A stretch of DNA of 64,000 nt from Lepus europaeus (GCF_033115175.1 NC_084836.1:65825297-65889296); one strand, 5' to 3'. Counted from the first letter of the stretch, positions 46,894 through 57,616 are shown. Numbers and translations: made by a program. The notes: generated by a model not told the origin, from the letters alone.

Positions 46894-49800
46894 TCTCTCT
46901 CTCTCTTCCTCTCTCTCTCTCTCTCTCTCTGTCACTCTACCTTTCAAATAAAATAAATATTTAAGAAAAAAAGATTAATTTATTTCTTTGAAAGGCAGAG
47001 TGACAGAGAGGAGATTTTCATCTGCTGGTTCACTCCCCAAATAGTCACAACAGCCAGAGACCAAAGCCAGAAATGCCACACTTCACCCAGGTCTCCCACG
47101 TGGGTGGCAGGGGCACAAGCACTTGATTCACCCTCTGCTGCTTTCCCAGGTGCATTAGTAGTGAGCTGGATCAGAATTAGAGCATCAGGGACTCAATTAG
47201 GCACTCCCAATTTGGGAAGTTGGCATCACAATCAACAGACTAACCCATTGAACCAAAACACCAGCCTCTTTATAACATATCATGATGTACAGTGTTTTTT
47301 TGAATGAGGACATATAAAAATTCAAATTTTGGAAAACATGATTTTCTTCGCTCCTGAAAGGAAAGTACTAGCAAAAGATGTTTATATGCGGAATGATTTA
47401 TTCAGTGAAACTTAAGCACAGCTGGATTGACAGCTGTTCAACTATTAAACCTATTCCTATTACTAAGCATTTCATGAAGTGTTGCTCCACCAGTCTGGAC
47501 CACCATTGGTGGATAAAGGAAAAGGCGTTCTTAAGATCAGCTCCAACAGACACATGCCCGTTGGTTTCTCTGCAATCTCACTTTACACCCCTTCTCTGTG
47601 CCAGCCTCCAAATGGGATTACATTCTACACAACTGTACCTTCTATCTTAAAATATTTTAGGAACACAAACCGAACAAAACTCACCCCCTGTCAGTGCTTG
47701 AAGAAGACTTAGATGGTGATAATATCTAGAGATCAAAAGCCCTTCACATAATATCTGAGAACATAACAACAACAACCAGAACCAGAAGGCAGGTGCATTG
47801 GTCCCAGTTCAAAACTGTCTCATTGACTACTTCACACAGCTGCTTTGGGCAGAATCTCTTTTTGGGCCATAAAACGTGTTATTTCTCCCTGACATTTGTG
47901 CTGATTTCCGTTTCTTCCTCTGCTAGAGATGGTAAAAGTTTGATAAGACTATATATCAAGATCTAAAACTCTCTCTACCCAGGATGCCATTTCTGTCATT
48001 TCCTGAAAGACATGATATTGCAAGAACATGATTCCGAGATAAGGGAGAGGGTGAGGGTAGATAAGGTGCTCTCCTCAAAGTTATGAGGAAAACCTGTCAC
48101 TTGGAAGTTACGGCAGCCAAACTCCTGCTTCTGTACTTTTTCCCCTGGTTTTACGTCTGTCTTCTTTTTTTCCTATGTTAGCGAACGACTGAAGCAGCAT
48201 TGCTAAGCTGATGTGAGACAATGGGGCCAAGAGAACAGCAGCATAGTCTAAACTGCAGTGCAGTCCCGTCCCATCTCCCATTAACTCCCTCTGTCAACTT
48301 GTCAGGCACATAACCACTCTCAGTTTCCTCTAATAGAAAAGCAGATTACACATCACTGAATCCCATTGGAAACTCACATGAACGTGTGGGGGATATTTAG
48401 GAAAAACCCTCTGAAAATGTAGCGATGTCAACCTGTAAAGTGATTTTTGGGTTTTAGCTCTTCCGAGGAAGGACTTTTGGAGGAAGCAGGACAGTCCATC
48501 AATAACGGTGAGTACAGACTCCCTCCTCCTGCTGTTCCTATACCTGGACAGTGCTACCGCTGTGTTTATGTGTGTTTGTGCACGTGTACATGCATATGCA
48601 TGCAGGAGAATGTTTAATGTCTTTAAACTGTCTGCAAAGCACACTTCAGCACTTTCGAGGCAAAAAAACGCTGACTCAGCATCTATACGCTCATGACTAT
48701 GCAAAGATTGCTTCTGCCATGATTGCTCAGCTAACAACTACTGCTGTGAGAAAAGAAGCTTGCAAAATGTGTGTGTGTGTGAGCACACACCCCCATGTAT
48801 TTACTGTTTGGCAGAGGATTGTGTACATGAGTGTGTATTATGGGGGCGGGTTCTTACGGGTGAGTGTCAGTGAGGTTCAGAGGTAGCACGTGTATAGCTG
48901 AGGGTGCTCTCATAAACATGTAGATACATAGTATGATTATGTAGTTGTGTAAGCCTTAGAATGTATGTAGATGTTCAGGCATGCGTGCGTGCGTGTATGT
49001 GTGTGTGTGTGTGTGTGTTCCACCTGATTTGCTGTGACCTTGATCTGGTTATCTGGTAGGATGCTCCAGCTTTGAAGATGACCTGACCCTTGGAGCAGAG
49101 GGTGAGTGGCGCAGCTCTCTGAAGCTGGCTGGGGTCAGGGAAGAGTCTGTACAGTGGATGAATTAAGGACAGAATGGGAAGGAAGAGTTTCAGGAGGCAG
49201 CATCCCTGGGGTCTCACATGCAAGGAAAGAACTATCTCACTAGGATCCAACTTGAAGCACAGCAGGCTATCATGATTCCTTTGGCCTCTAGAAAGATAAT
49301 ATTAAAAATCACCATGACATTTGATCCCAGATATCTTTGAGACTGTCTTCTGTACAGGAAGCCCACATGAAGTCTGAGGACTGGGTAAGAGAGAGATACG
49401 GCACTGCAAGAAAACAAGGGATTGAATAAAGGCTGGAGGCACACAGCCTGCCAGTGTGTCCTGGGGCCCAGGCAGACTCATGGTGGGGCAGGAAGAGGAC
49501 CTGGAGAGTGGCTTGATCTCCTCTAGGCGCAAGGGCTCTCGCCTGAATGTCATTGTGGATCATAAGCTCAGGGGCCCCAAACCAGTTGTCCCTTGTCACA
49601 TCTGTTCCCTGTCCACTGCCGTGCCTAGTAAGTTTGAGACTTCATTAAAAAAAGAATTCATGGGGCTAGCCTGCAGCTGCAGCCGAGGAAAATAGAGGGA
49701 GTTGAGTTTTCAATTCAGAGGAGCAAATCAAGTGATTGGCATTTTCCCTTCTAACTTGCTCTTGCTTTCTGTCCTTTGTGCAGCCACATTGCTGGCCACC

Positions 49801-52800
49801 AACGGCAAGCTCTTCCCCAGGTAAGTGTCAATCAGATTCAGCAGGCTGAATGGTCTCCTTCAGGAGACAGTAAGCTAACATCAGATCAAAGAGGTGACAA
49901 CAAAGAATGTGAAATGACGATAAACTTCATGGTCTGTGATTATTTTCGAATTTACTACAGATGGATGAAATGGTCATTTTTCCATGCAATTATTAATAGT
50001 CATTGTCTATATTCCCACCAAACTAGGGTTGTTCTGCTTTTTACTTGTTAAACTTCTCATTTGACAAAAAGAAAAAGAACAGAGGACTAAAGACTCATAG
50101 TAGAGGATGAGATTTTCCCAACAGCAATGAGGGGACAGACTGAGGTTCTTTCTGCAGGGGGTCTGAAGGGACCCAGTAAGGGTCGCCTTGAAGCCAAGGA
50201 GCCTCCTATGACATGAGCTTTGATCTCTGCAGGAGATTCCTCCAGACGGCCAGGCCCTGCCAGCTACATGATCTTGGCTGTAGTTTGGCTTCCAGCAGCA
50301 TGACTGGTGGGACCACCCAGACCAGTTCAAGGTAGGCGCTAAGCTTGGCAGATGTGGGAGGAGAGGGAAGAATGAGAGGCAGTGGGGAATGGAACCAAGA
50401 GCCAGTGCCCATTTTTTTCTGGGACATCTTACTGAAGTCTCATGGATACTTTAGAATTCGGATGATATTTGCTTCAAGAATACTGTGGGGGTGGGGAGCA
50501 GATATTTGGAAGAGCATTTTTCAGTAAGCGTTTCGAGTCCAAGCTCTACTACCTCCAAACTAGCTTCCTACTAATGTGCAACCTGGGAGGCAGCAAATGA
50601 TTGCTCAAGTACTTGGTTCCCTGCCACCCACCTGGGAAACCTGGATCGAGCCCTGGCTACTGGCTTCAGACACGTAGGGAGTGAACCAATGGGTGAAAGA
50701 TCTGTGGGTGTGTGTGTTTGTTCACGCATGTGTGCACACCTTCCTCTCAAATAAAAGTTGAAAAATTTTAAAGAGTAGGCATTGTGGCACAGCGGGTTAA
50801 GGTGCCACTTGGGGCATCTAAATCCCATATAAAAGTGCCAGGAATCAAGTCCCATCTCTACTTCCAATCCAGCTTCCTGCTAATATGCACTTTGGGAAGC
50901 AGTGGATGATGGCTCTAGTACTTGGGTCCCTGTCATTCATGTGAGAGACCCAGATTAAGATCCAGGCTCCTGGCTTCAGCCTGGCCCAGCCCCTGCTGTT
51001 GTTAGCATTTGGGGGCTGAACAAGAAAATAGAATTTCTCTCTCTTTCTCTCTCTCTCTGTTGCCCTGCCTTTCATATAAATGAAAATGAATAAACAAAAT
51101 TATTGAAAATGTATGAAGAACTGGGGGTGCAGAAGAATCTCAGAGCTGAATGTAATGTATAAAACATGGATGAGCCTCTCCCACTGAACTTGTGCCTCAC
51201 GAGGGAGAACACTGGAACCATCACTGTTCCTGAAGTCACTGTAGGTGCTAATAAACAGTGTCGTGACTAACTGATTAATTATTGGCTGACTGAAGCAATG
51301 CCATATTAACACATTCAGACAATTTCACACCCCATACGTAGGCCAGGCAGTGGCTGTAGGGAATTCTAAAAGGTGAAACAGACAGACAGCTGGCCTCCAG
51401 GAACTCAACACTTCCATAGAATGAACACGAGAGACACAGTTATGATCCTAAAGCAAGGTGGGAAGTGAGGGGAACCAGGGTTGTATAATGAAAAGCATCA
51501 GGACTTTGCAGTCAAAGCTGGAAGCTGCGACCTGATGCTGAGACTAACGTTTTGTTCATGAATATTTTCAGGGATTTAGCCTCACTGATCTTCAGCCCAA
51601 GCCACACCCCAGTTCAATTAGAATGAGAATGTCTGCAGCTAGGATTCAAGTATCTAATTTTTCTTTAAGTCCCCCAAGGTAACCCTAGTATATGGCCATG
51701 GATGAGAGCCACTCACCCAGCCTCTCCCCACACACCCATACTCTTAGGAGACAGTATGAGTACAAGAGTGGCTCCAGAGGAGCCAGCTGTCAGCTCATAA
51801 TTACCAAGTTGGCCCCTATTACGACCAAACTGTCCCTCATCCTCTCTGAGGAGGGCGGCAGTGACTACCCAGAGTCTGAGGTCACTCACCGTTCCCCTTG
51901 GCACTACTGTTTGAAATGCAGTTATTAAGTGCTAGTGTCACCCAGCCCCATGGTACGCAGGTTTGGAGGTAGACACAGGTCTGTACCAGAGTGATGTGGA
52001 GAGGGAGGGGGAGAAGAGAGAGAACAAGAGGGAGGGGAAGATCCATTTGTGACACCAAACTTCTGTCCTGAACACAGTGCTACAAATGGAGTATACTTCC
52101 CAAAATCAGGTTTTGAACATAGCTGTGGATTAATTTTCACTCTGAGGGTGAGGATAAAATGAGTTCTGTACTTCTTATATACTTAATAGTATATAAATGC
52201 TATTGTCCCACATGCAGGCTAGGTAGCAAGTTACAGAGCACTTAGCAAAAGCCAGATGTGCCACAGCACATGCAAGGGAGAATTGCCCAGTTAGTAACAC
52301 ACCCACAAAGTGTCTTTGCATCTATACTTTTTATTTTTTCAAAGCCCTTTCATGCTTATTTAAATTTTTCTTCTTTTTCAATGAGTTGGTCAAAGTACAA
52401 GGCTAAACTTCTGTTCTGTTTTATAGCCAGGATTGCTTGCAGTTCTCTCATTTTGGACGGAGGATGTAGGTTCAGAGAAGTGAAAGCTTTTCTGGACGTC
52501 ACAGTGGAAGGTGAAAAAGTGCCCAGAAAGGAGTTTCCATCTCTTGACATGTTTATGAGCTACCCTGAGTCACTCCAGGTCTCACCATTGTCCCCTATTT
52601 ACCCAAACTCCCTCCTGGCAGCATCTCAGACATTCTGGACAAGGTGCAAGAAGACGCCGAAGCCGTCCTCTTCAACCTGGGCTTCGGCCAAGAGGCCCAC
52701 AGAGACACTTCGCGGATCCCTGCCCGATTTTTCACCACCCCCTCTCAGGCCAAAGGCATTGACTTCCAGCTCTTCCTGAAGGCCCAGGTGCGGAGGATTG

Positions 52801-54234
52801 AGATGGAGGACCCCTGCCTCATGCTGGCCAGTGAGTGTCCTCATGGACTCCCACTCCACCCCCTGAACTTCTGGCCTTTCACAGCAGGGCCCACGGGCTC
52901 CAGTTCCCACTTTCTCTCCACTCTTCTATTTCCTCTCACACTGTCTTCCTGCAGGAAGGAGAGCTGGGATGCCTGCCTCTTTCTCTTCCAGGCCACTGGG
53001 GCTTCCTCTAAGACTTGGCTGCTTTAGTTGAATCAGATCGGCACAATGGCTTTCAATCTTACTCCCACTTCCTGTTCCCAAGGGGAGCATCTACGGTGAG
53101 ATGGGGGAGTCAAGAGTTCAAGAAAATGAAGAAAGGGAAACTCGAGCATCAGAAACCCTAGAAACAGGAAACAGTAGTGGGGAAACTGGCAGCCTCTCTG
53201 AGTTTTGATTTGGGGAAGGCTTTTGAAGGAGAGATTTGCTGATGATCCCTGGACTCACCATCTTCTGCTCTTGTATCTAGGCAGGTTTAAGCAGGTGCAA
53301 ACCCTGGCTGTCACTGCCGATGCCTTCTTCTGCCTCTACTCCTATGTGTCCAAGACGCCTGTCCAGAAGTTCACACCGTCCCACTTGCTCTGGAATTACA
53401 ACCCATCTGATGTGCCCTCCATCAGGATTCAGGCCCCAGAGCCTGAACCCCAGTCACCCCGAGACCGCCTCCGGAAAGCTATCTCCAAAATGTGCCTGTA
53501 TACTGGTTCCCGGGATCGGCTGTCACTGCCCCCCACCCCCCAGAAAAGGAACAGTTTGGACCAAGTGGTGTGGGAAGTGATGGACAGAGTGAGAGGAGAG
53601 AAACTAGTCCTCCAGCAAGGCTCTGGGATTGAGCGAGACCCACGGGAAGGTCCTGTACTCCCCGTCGGCAGCATGGAGCTGTCCCTTTCTTCCTCTCCAT
53701 GTGCTCCCCACCCTAAAGAGGAAACACAGCAGACAATGCCCATGGTGTTCTCACCATCACAAACTCTGGAGCCTATCTGCAAGGCACCCTGTTGCACACA
53801 TTCTCTGCCTAGAGAAGATCCACGGTGGAGTGCAAACCCTGCACAGGTGCAGAGAGAACTGTGGGAGCTACAGGCCACCGCCGAGGGAGCCCATTCCGCT
53901 GAGGATGAGCCTTTCTGGAAAAGGAAGAGGAGGGCAAGAAAGAGCCTGTTTCAGAAGCAACCCCTGGACACAAGGACCGAGCCATCGGACCTGTTCCCCA
54001 AACAGCAGAAGTGGACGCTGAGCCCAGGGAGGTCAGAACCGCGTCAGGCTCAAATCTACCAGCTGCAGGGTGCATTTTACTGGGAGGAGGTGAGTGAGCT
54101 GGAGGTGTGTGGTGAAGGCTGGCAGAGAAAGGCTCTGGATTCTTGTCCAGAAAGTTAAGCAGTAGGAAATCTTGGGCAAAGGAGATGCAGCCCTGGCTAT
54201 TGTAGGCATTTGGAGAGTGAATCAGGGGATAGGA

Positions 54235-54265
<31 letters not shown>

Positions 54266-55683
54266 GTGGGTGTGTGTGTTCAAATAAATAAATAATGAAG
54301 GAAAGAAACCATTGGAAATGAGTTAATACATTTAGAAAGAGAAATGAGTCTAGTTTCTTAAGGGTGTTCAGGTTTACAGAAATGCTTTTATAATTGTTTT
54401 TACTGCTGATTGTTTTACTTTATTTATCTGAAACACACACACACAGAGCACTTGCATCCACTGATTCACTCCCCAAACACCTGCAACATCCAGGGCTGAA
54501 CTAGGCTGAAACCAGGAGCCAGAGCTCCATCCAGATCCCCCACGTAAGTGGCAGGGACCCAAGTGCTTGAACCATTGTCTGCTACCTCCCAGGATGCCCA
54601 TTAGCAGGAGGCTGGGGTGCTAGTGGTATAGCTGGGACTTGAACCAGCCCTCCAAAATGGGATGCCGGTCTCCCAGGTGCCCACTTTAACCTCCCTCACC
54701 ACGACACCTGCCCTGCTTCTGTGAGTCTCATCTGATCTGATCTGACCTCATCAAGCATACCTGCCCTTGTCATTAGCAGAGGTGTTCATAAGACTGCAAA
54801 TGGAAGCTGGGCCACAAAGCTATGAAGTCAAACATGTTCTCTTCTGTTTTGACAAATATGTCACCATAAGCCCATTCAGAATTCTCAGACGCTTAGGACT
54901 TCTGTGCTAGAACACAGCAGTGTGGACAGAGCCAAGCCCAGCCCCAGCTGTTCCCTGTCTCCCCATGCCTAGATCTTTCCTCCACTGTAAGGGCCTTCTG
55001 CACATATGCGCGAGCACCCCAGACCGCACATTCAAATGCCGTAACCCTGTACCCATATAAGCAGCCATTGACCGGTCATCAACCAGGTGAATACACTAAT
55101 GGACGGTCAGACACAGGGCAAAGCCAGTACAGGGGCCTGCCAGCGTTTCAAGCCTTTGATCAGCAGGTCTGGGGATTCTGGGTAATCAGGCATGCTTCCC
55201 CAGGACTAAGAGCAGGTTTCAGATGGGCATATCCTCTGATATCACCAACTCTTCACGCTGTGGCCCTGCTAAACCTCAGGACTCCTCTGGTGTGGATCTA
55301 CAGATGCTACTACAGACGGCCACAGAGTGTGGGAATCCTTGGGAAAGTTCTCCAGTACTTAACATAAACAGAAGCCATGACTGTTGGCAACGTCATTTAC
55401 ATGTTTTTCACCTCTCACAAACGTCCAGCTGCACCTCAACTCCTGCTCTCCCCACTCCTGGGTTCCTGGCACAGCAGAAAAGTCTCTCAAGTGTGCTCAG
55501 ACTCCTTCCTAAACCTTCCTGCCACCCTGCACCTTCCCAGTGCACCTGCCTCCTTGTTTCTGATGGATCTGCTGGGATTTTGGTTACAGATGCAAAGCAA
55601 CAGTGAGGAGGAGGAGAGCCCTTGGTCCAGCATATCCAGGCACCCCAACATCTACCAGATTTGTGCTAGCAAAGACTCAAGAA
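40591..55683 (+). CDS. TESPA1: TESPA1, thymocyte-expressed positive selection-associated protein 1 (nine coding exons, joined)
   Basis: The coding sequence joins 40591-40753, 41611-41653, 48458-48507, 49060-49101, 49784-49820, 50233-50331, 52622-52830, 53281-54089 and 55590-55683. Exon lengths 163, 43, 50, 42, 37, 99, 209, 809 and 94 sum to 1546 nt (515 codons plus 1 nt), close to the roughly 520-residue human protein. Every intron is GT-AG and no stop interrupts the join. The start is MEASVLSPTSWEKRRAW in a strong Kozak context (gccATGG). Residues about 145-235 match the KRAP/ITPRID-type IP3-receptor-binding region, including the RIPARFF motif with the Phe pair at 181-182. TESPA1 is a cytoplasmic/ER-associated adaptor in lymphoid cells. 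In the family it binds IP3 receptors and TCR signalling proteins (PLC-gamma1, GRB2) and supports calcium release and thymocyte positive selection. The C-terminal half is polar, basic and low-complexity. The stop codon is unresolved: the last recognised exon ends in a donor, and reading through it stops at 55784. Confidence 0.93.
41110..41163 (-). pseudogene. Truncated 5S rRNA retropseudogene without a poly(A) tail
   Basis: On the - strand, 41163-41120 matches nucleotides 1-44 of mammalian 5S rRNA (starting GTCTACGGCCATACCACC) with one visible mismatch (GAATGCGCC for GAACGCGCC). About ten unrelated or degenerate bases follow. The direct repeat CACTCCCATC flanks the copy at 41100-41109 and 41163-41172. 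It lies in the first coding intron of TESPA1, antisense to the gene. It ends inside the 5S gene, so it cannot make functional rRNA. Confidence 0.85.
41611..41653 (+). CDS. TESPA1: TESPA1 coding exon 2 (residues 55-68, phase 2 end)
   Basis: A 43-bp exon with acceptor acttttccag and donor GTAAGT. It encodes NSSSKIEDWLLDC plus the split glycine codons at each end. KIEDWL.DCG is the strongly conserved TESPA1/KRAP N-terminal motif, which fixes both splice sites and the phase. Confidence 0.9.
42957..43268 (+). mobile_element. CSINE in TESPA1 intron
   Basis: gggcttggcattgtggcaca to aaataaatctttttta. Part of the tRNA-like region is deleted (tgttgacatcccatccac). Confidence 0.9.
44634..44981 (-). repeat. 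Old CSINE-related copy, antisense, in TESPA1 intron
   Basis: Flanked by cctagtcattgat (44621-44633) and cctagccattgat (44982-44994). Confidence 0.82.
45809..45941 (+). mobile_element. Mariner-like palindromic element (copy 4, full length)
   Basis: Begins aagtacttcagaaagtccat and ends ttccataaactttctgaagt. It is an uninterrupted copy of about 133 bp with an internal A-run, and lies in the large TESPA1 intron. Confidence 0.65.
45979..46288. mobile_element. Fossil DNA transposon, Tigger/pogo-like
   Basis: Starts tgttgagcatccctaatctg and ends with the inverted counterpart (gagatattcaaca), including tctgaaatctaaaac. This matches the widespread mammalian non-autonomous family whose termini read GTTGAGCATCCCTAATC. 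It is intronic in TESPA1. Confidence 0.6.
46585..46967 (+). mobile_element. CSINE with long CT tract, nested, in TESPA1 intron
   Basis: TSD aaaaagattaattt at 46571-46584 and 46968-46981. The (CT)n tract covers about 46855-46930. Confidence 0.94.
46968..47268 (-). mobile_element. Older antisense CSINE, split near its tail by the preceding SINE
   Basis: Its tail begins at about 46565 (tttttaaaaagatta) and the body resumes at 46982; ends ccaaaacaccagcctc. Confidence 0.88.
48458..48507 (+). CDS. TESPA1: TESPA1 coding exon 3 (residues 69-85)
   Basis: A 50-bp exon after a 6.8-kb intron, with acceptor ttgggttttag and donor GTGAGT. It encodes SSEEGLLEEAGQSINN, which matches the human SEEGFSEEAGQ region. 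It is too short to be found without the flanking protein context. Confidence 0.88.
48981..49018. repeat. TESPA1: (TGCG)/(TG)n microsatellite just before TESPA1 coding exon 4
   Basis: tgcgtgcgtgcgtg then a tg run, ending about 42 bp upstream of the exon at 49060. Close enough to affect acceptor context if its length varies. Confidence 0.9.
49060..49101 (+). CDS. TESPA1: TESPA1 coding exon 4 (residues 86-99)
   Basis: A 42-bp exon with acceptor tatctggtag and donor GTGAGT. It encodes CSSFEDDLTLGAE. As recalled, the human protein has three extra residues between CSS and FEDD, so this exon appears to carry a 9-bp in-frame deletion relative to human. FEDDLTLGAEA is characteristic of the family. 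Confidence 0.9.
49784..49820 (+). CDS. TESPA1: TESPA1 coding exon 5 (residues 100-111, 37-bp microexon)
   Basis: A 37-bp exon after cctttgtgcag, with donor GTAAGT. It encodes TLLATNGKLFP and splits the codons at both ends. It matches the human TLLAANGKLF segment exactly in length and phase. Confidence 0.9.
50233..50331 (+). CDS. TESPA1: TESPA1 coding exon 6 (residues 112-144)
   Basis: A 99-bp exon with acceptor tgatctctgcag and donor GTAGGC. It encodes RFLQTARPCQLHDLGC followed by SLASSSMTGGTTQTSS, aligning with the human FLETARPCQLLDLGCSL region. This serine-rich segment sits just before the IP3-receptor-binding part. Confidence 0.92.
50524..50762 (+). repeat. CSINE fragment lacking head, TESPA1 intron
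   Basis: gtttcgagtccaagctctac to tcaaataaaagttg. A TG-rich stretch replaces the usual CT tract. Confidence 0.82.
50773..51103 (+). mobile_element. Older CSINE in TESPA1 intron
   Basis: agtaggcattgtggcacagc to atataaatgaaaatgaataa. Confidence 0.88.
52622..52830 (+). CDS. TESPA1: TESPA1 coding exon 7 (residues 145-214, IP3R-binding core)
   Basis: A 209-bp exon with acceptor ctcctggcag and donor GTGAGT. It encodes ISDILDKVQEDAEAVLFNLG, then RIPARFF, GIDFQLFLKAQVRRIEMEDP and CLMLA. RIPARFF contains the double phenylalanine (181-182) that corresponds to the pair reported as needed for IP3-receptor association in KRAP and Tespa1. It is one of the most conserved exons of the family. Confidence 0.95.
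53281..54089 (+). CDS. TESPA1: TESPA1 coding exon 8 (residues 215-484, large exon)
   Basis: An 809-bp exon after ttgtatctag, with donor GTGAGT inside an open frame that would otherwise run to 54158. It begins RFKQVQTLAVTADAFFCLYS and completes the conserved region. The rest is more divergent: SPRDRLRKAISKMCLYT, KRNSLDQVVWEVMD, CCTHSLP, a basic patch FWKRKRRARKSLFQK and finally AFYWEE. The basic KRKRRARK cluster could act as a nuclear-localisation-like or phospholipid-binding patch, but that is inference. Confidence 0.95.
54182..54300 (+). repeat. CSINE 3' fragment, TESPA1 intron
   Basis: Only the last third is present: ggcatttggagagtgaatca, (CT)n and caaataaataaataatg. Confidence 0.82.
54395..54716 (-). 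repeat. Old CSINE-related copy, antisense, TESPA1 intron
   Basis: actttatttatctgaaacac, (CA)n, then ctccatccagatcccccac and acgacacctgccc. Confidence 0.82.
55590..55683 (+). CDS. TESPA1: TESPA1 coding exon 9 (residues 485 to about 515); downstream stop unresolved
   Basis: Acceptor ttttggttacag leads into MQSNSEEEESPWSS, matching the human VQSNSEEEQ tail, and continues to ASKDSR. A GTAAGT donor begins at 55684. The human protein, as recalled, ends at KDS. Here the next codon is AGA, not a stop, so translation must either continue through a downstream exon or read through the donor to the TAG ending at 55784, adding about 33 residues. Confidence 0.82.
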
Positions 55684-55970
55684 GTAAGTGCTTTTTTTTT
55701 TCTTTTTACTACCTACCTACTAGGACCACAACGATAATGGAATCAGGGATAATGTGGGGTTTCTCCCCGCCCCCAACATGGTAATAATTGAAATCTTCCT
55801 TGAATTAACAAGTCTTGCTTAGAGCTCCGTCCATTTTGGATACCCTGGTAGCATCCAAAGTGGGATATTCCTATCCCAATACCTCTTTCAGCTAATACTC
55901 CAAAATTTCTGTGTTACTTGCCCTCTTTCATAAAGATCATTATGGTTCTAATTTTTTAATTCTGTTTCTC

Positions 55971-56297
55971 AGGCCGGCGCCGTGGCTTAACAGGCTAATC
56001 CTCTGCCTTGCGGCGCCAGCACACCGGGTTCTAGTCCCGGTTGGGGCGCCGGATTCTATCCCGGTTGCTCCTCTTCCAGGCCAGCTCTCTGCTGTGGCCA
56101 GGGAAGGCAGTGGAAGATGGCCCAAGTCCTTGGGCCCTGCACCTGCATGGGAGACCAGGAGAAGCACCTGGCTCCTAGCTTCGGATCAGCGCGATGCGCC
56201 GGCCTCAGCGGCCATTGGAGGGTGAACCAACGGCAAAAAGGAAGACCTTTCTCTCTGTCTCTCTCTCTCACTATCCACTCTGCCTGTCCAAAAAAAA
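55971..56297 (+). mobile_element. Young CSINE downstream of TESPA1 coding exon 9
   Basis: Begins aggccggcgccgtggctta; perfect 13-bp TSD aattctgtttctc at 55958-55970 and 56298-56310. Duplicated B-box subfamily ending ctctgcctgtccaaaaaaa. Confidence 0.96.
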
Positions 56298-56388
56298 AAT
56301 TCTGTTTCTCTATGGGTTTTGGATTTTAACGACTCTTCTGACTGTCCTGCTGACTACTTTTATCTCTGAGGGTATGACTGTATGGATG

Positions 56389-56750
56389 CAAGTCACCCCT
56401 TACCTGTAGAGGATATGTTCTGAGACCCCAAATGAATGCCTAAAACCATGGGTAGTACCCAAGCCAATAGTACCAAACCCTGGAAGCTTCCTGAATGCAC
56501 GCACTGTGGCACCACAGCAGCCGATCTCATAACTGACATAACAGGTGCCAGCGTACACAGAGAGGATACTTTGAATAAAGCGATGATTCATGTCCTGAAT
56601 GCGAGATTTCATCAACTTACTCACAACAGGGCTCAATTTGAAATGCGTGAGTTGTTGATCTCTGCATTTTTCATTTATTATTTTTGGACTGTGGTTGACC
56701 ACAGGAACTGAAATGACGCCAAGTGAAACTGAAGGTAAGAGGGGATAACA
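56389..56750. mobile_element. Fossil DNA transposon, Tigger/MER44-like
   Basis: Left end agtcaccccttacctgtag and ggatatgttctgagacccc; right end gtggttgaccacaggaactg then ggtaagaggggataac, approximately inverted. This resembles the mammalian family with CCCCCTTATCCGCGG termini. It sits just downstream of TESPA1 and just after a young SINE. Confidence 0.55.
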
Positions 56751-57616
56751 GCACACTGTCACTCTCAGGGGAGGTAAATGTTAGAGGGCAGCACCAGCAT
56801 CTGTGACGGTGAGAACATTTAAGACGGCTGCCCTCTGTCTAGCGTGGAGAGGGCTGGACATCCTCAGCCAGGGAAAAGTCAAACAAACGGAAAAGCCAAC
56901 AACTCTTCCGGGACCCAGCAGAGAGATGGGCATCAGGGAACAACCACTGCTGTCAAACCAAAGAAACTGACAAGCAAACACGGAGATTTGTGCCTTCCCA
57001 GAGAAGAAACCCCCAGGCCTCCACAGGAACCAGGACCGAAGTCGAAAAACCCAGACTACAGTGAGGGAGCTGCTGGGGATCAGTGTGTCTGCACATGAGT
57101 TAGAAACCCTGGGAGGATCCAGCCACCAGGGTCCCTGCTCTTCCGGGACTAGTACTTCCCGAAGCTTGAGCAAGTTCTCTTACGCTCTGGCAGGGGAGGA
57201 GTAAAGGATCTCTTCTGAGAGACCCCAGAGCTCTGTTCTTCTCAGCAAGACCCCGGCCTCACAAACTTCCAGTTCCCAGACGCTAACCTGCTGGGGGAAG
57301 GGAAGCAGCTAACTCCAGCCACTCTGGCTGTCCTGTCCCACTGAAGGGGGAGGCGGCTGGGGTGCCCGCGTGAAGTCCACAGTCCAAGGTACAAACTCGC
57401 TAAGAGGCTGAGGGCTGTAGCACACAGTCTCCTCTAGCTTACCACCACGTCTCTGAAGTTCCTTGTAGCAGGAGCATCACTCCTAAAAAATGATGAGATG
57501 TTTACTAAAAGATACAGGATGAAAGACAAGGCAGGCGTCAGAACGAGGCTCGGCTGTCTCGGTGATGCTGGAATGATCATGTTGGAATTGAAAACGACTG
57601 TGATTAACACACAAAC

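Larger units (their letters stand above)
41654..48457 (+). other. TESPA1: TESPA1 largest coding intron (about 6.8 kb)
   Basis: Intron between coding exons 2 and 3. It holds four SINE copies, mariner-like copy 4 and a Tigger-like fossil. The stretches 41.7-42.9, 43.3-44.6 and 47.3-48.4 kb are unique with no second gene seen. Confidence 0.8.

Noticed and set aside
54090..54158. TESPA1 ending by read-through at 54158
   Set aside because: The GTGAGT donor after WEE and the matching downstream exon (QSNSEEEE) show that this exon is spliced; read-through would be at most a minor isoform.
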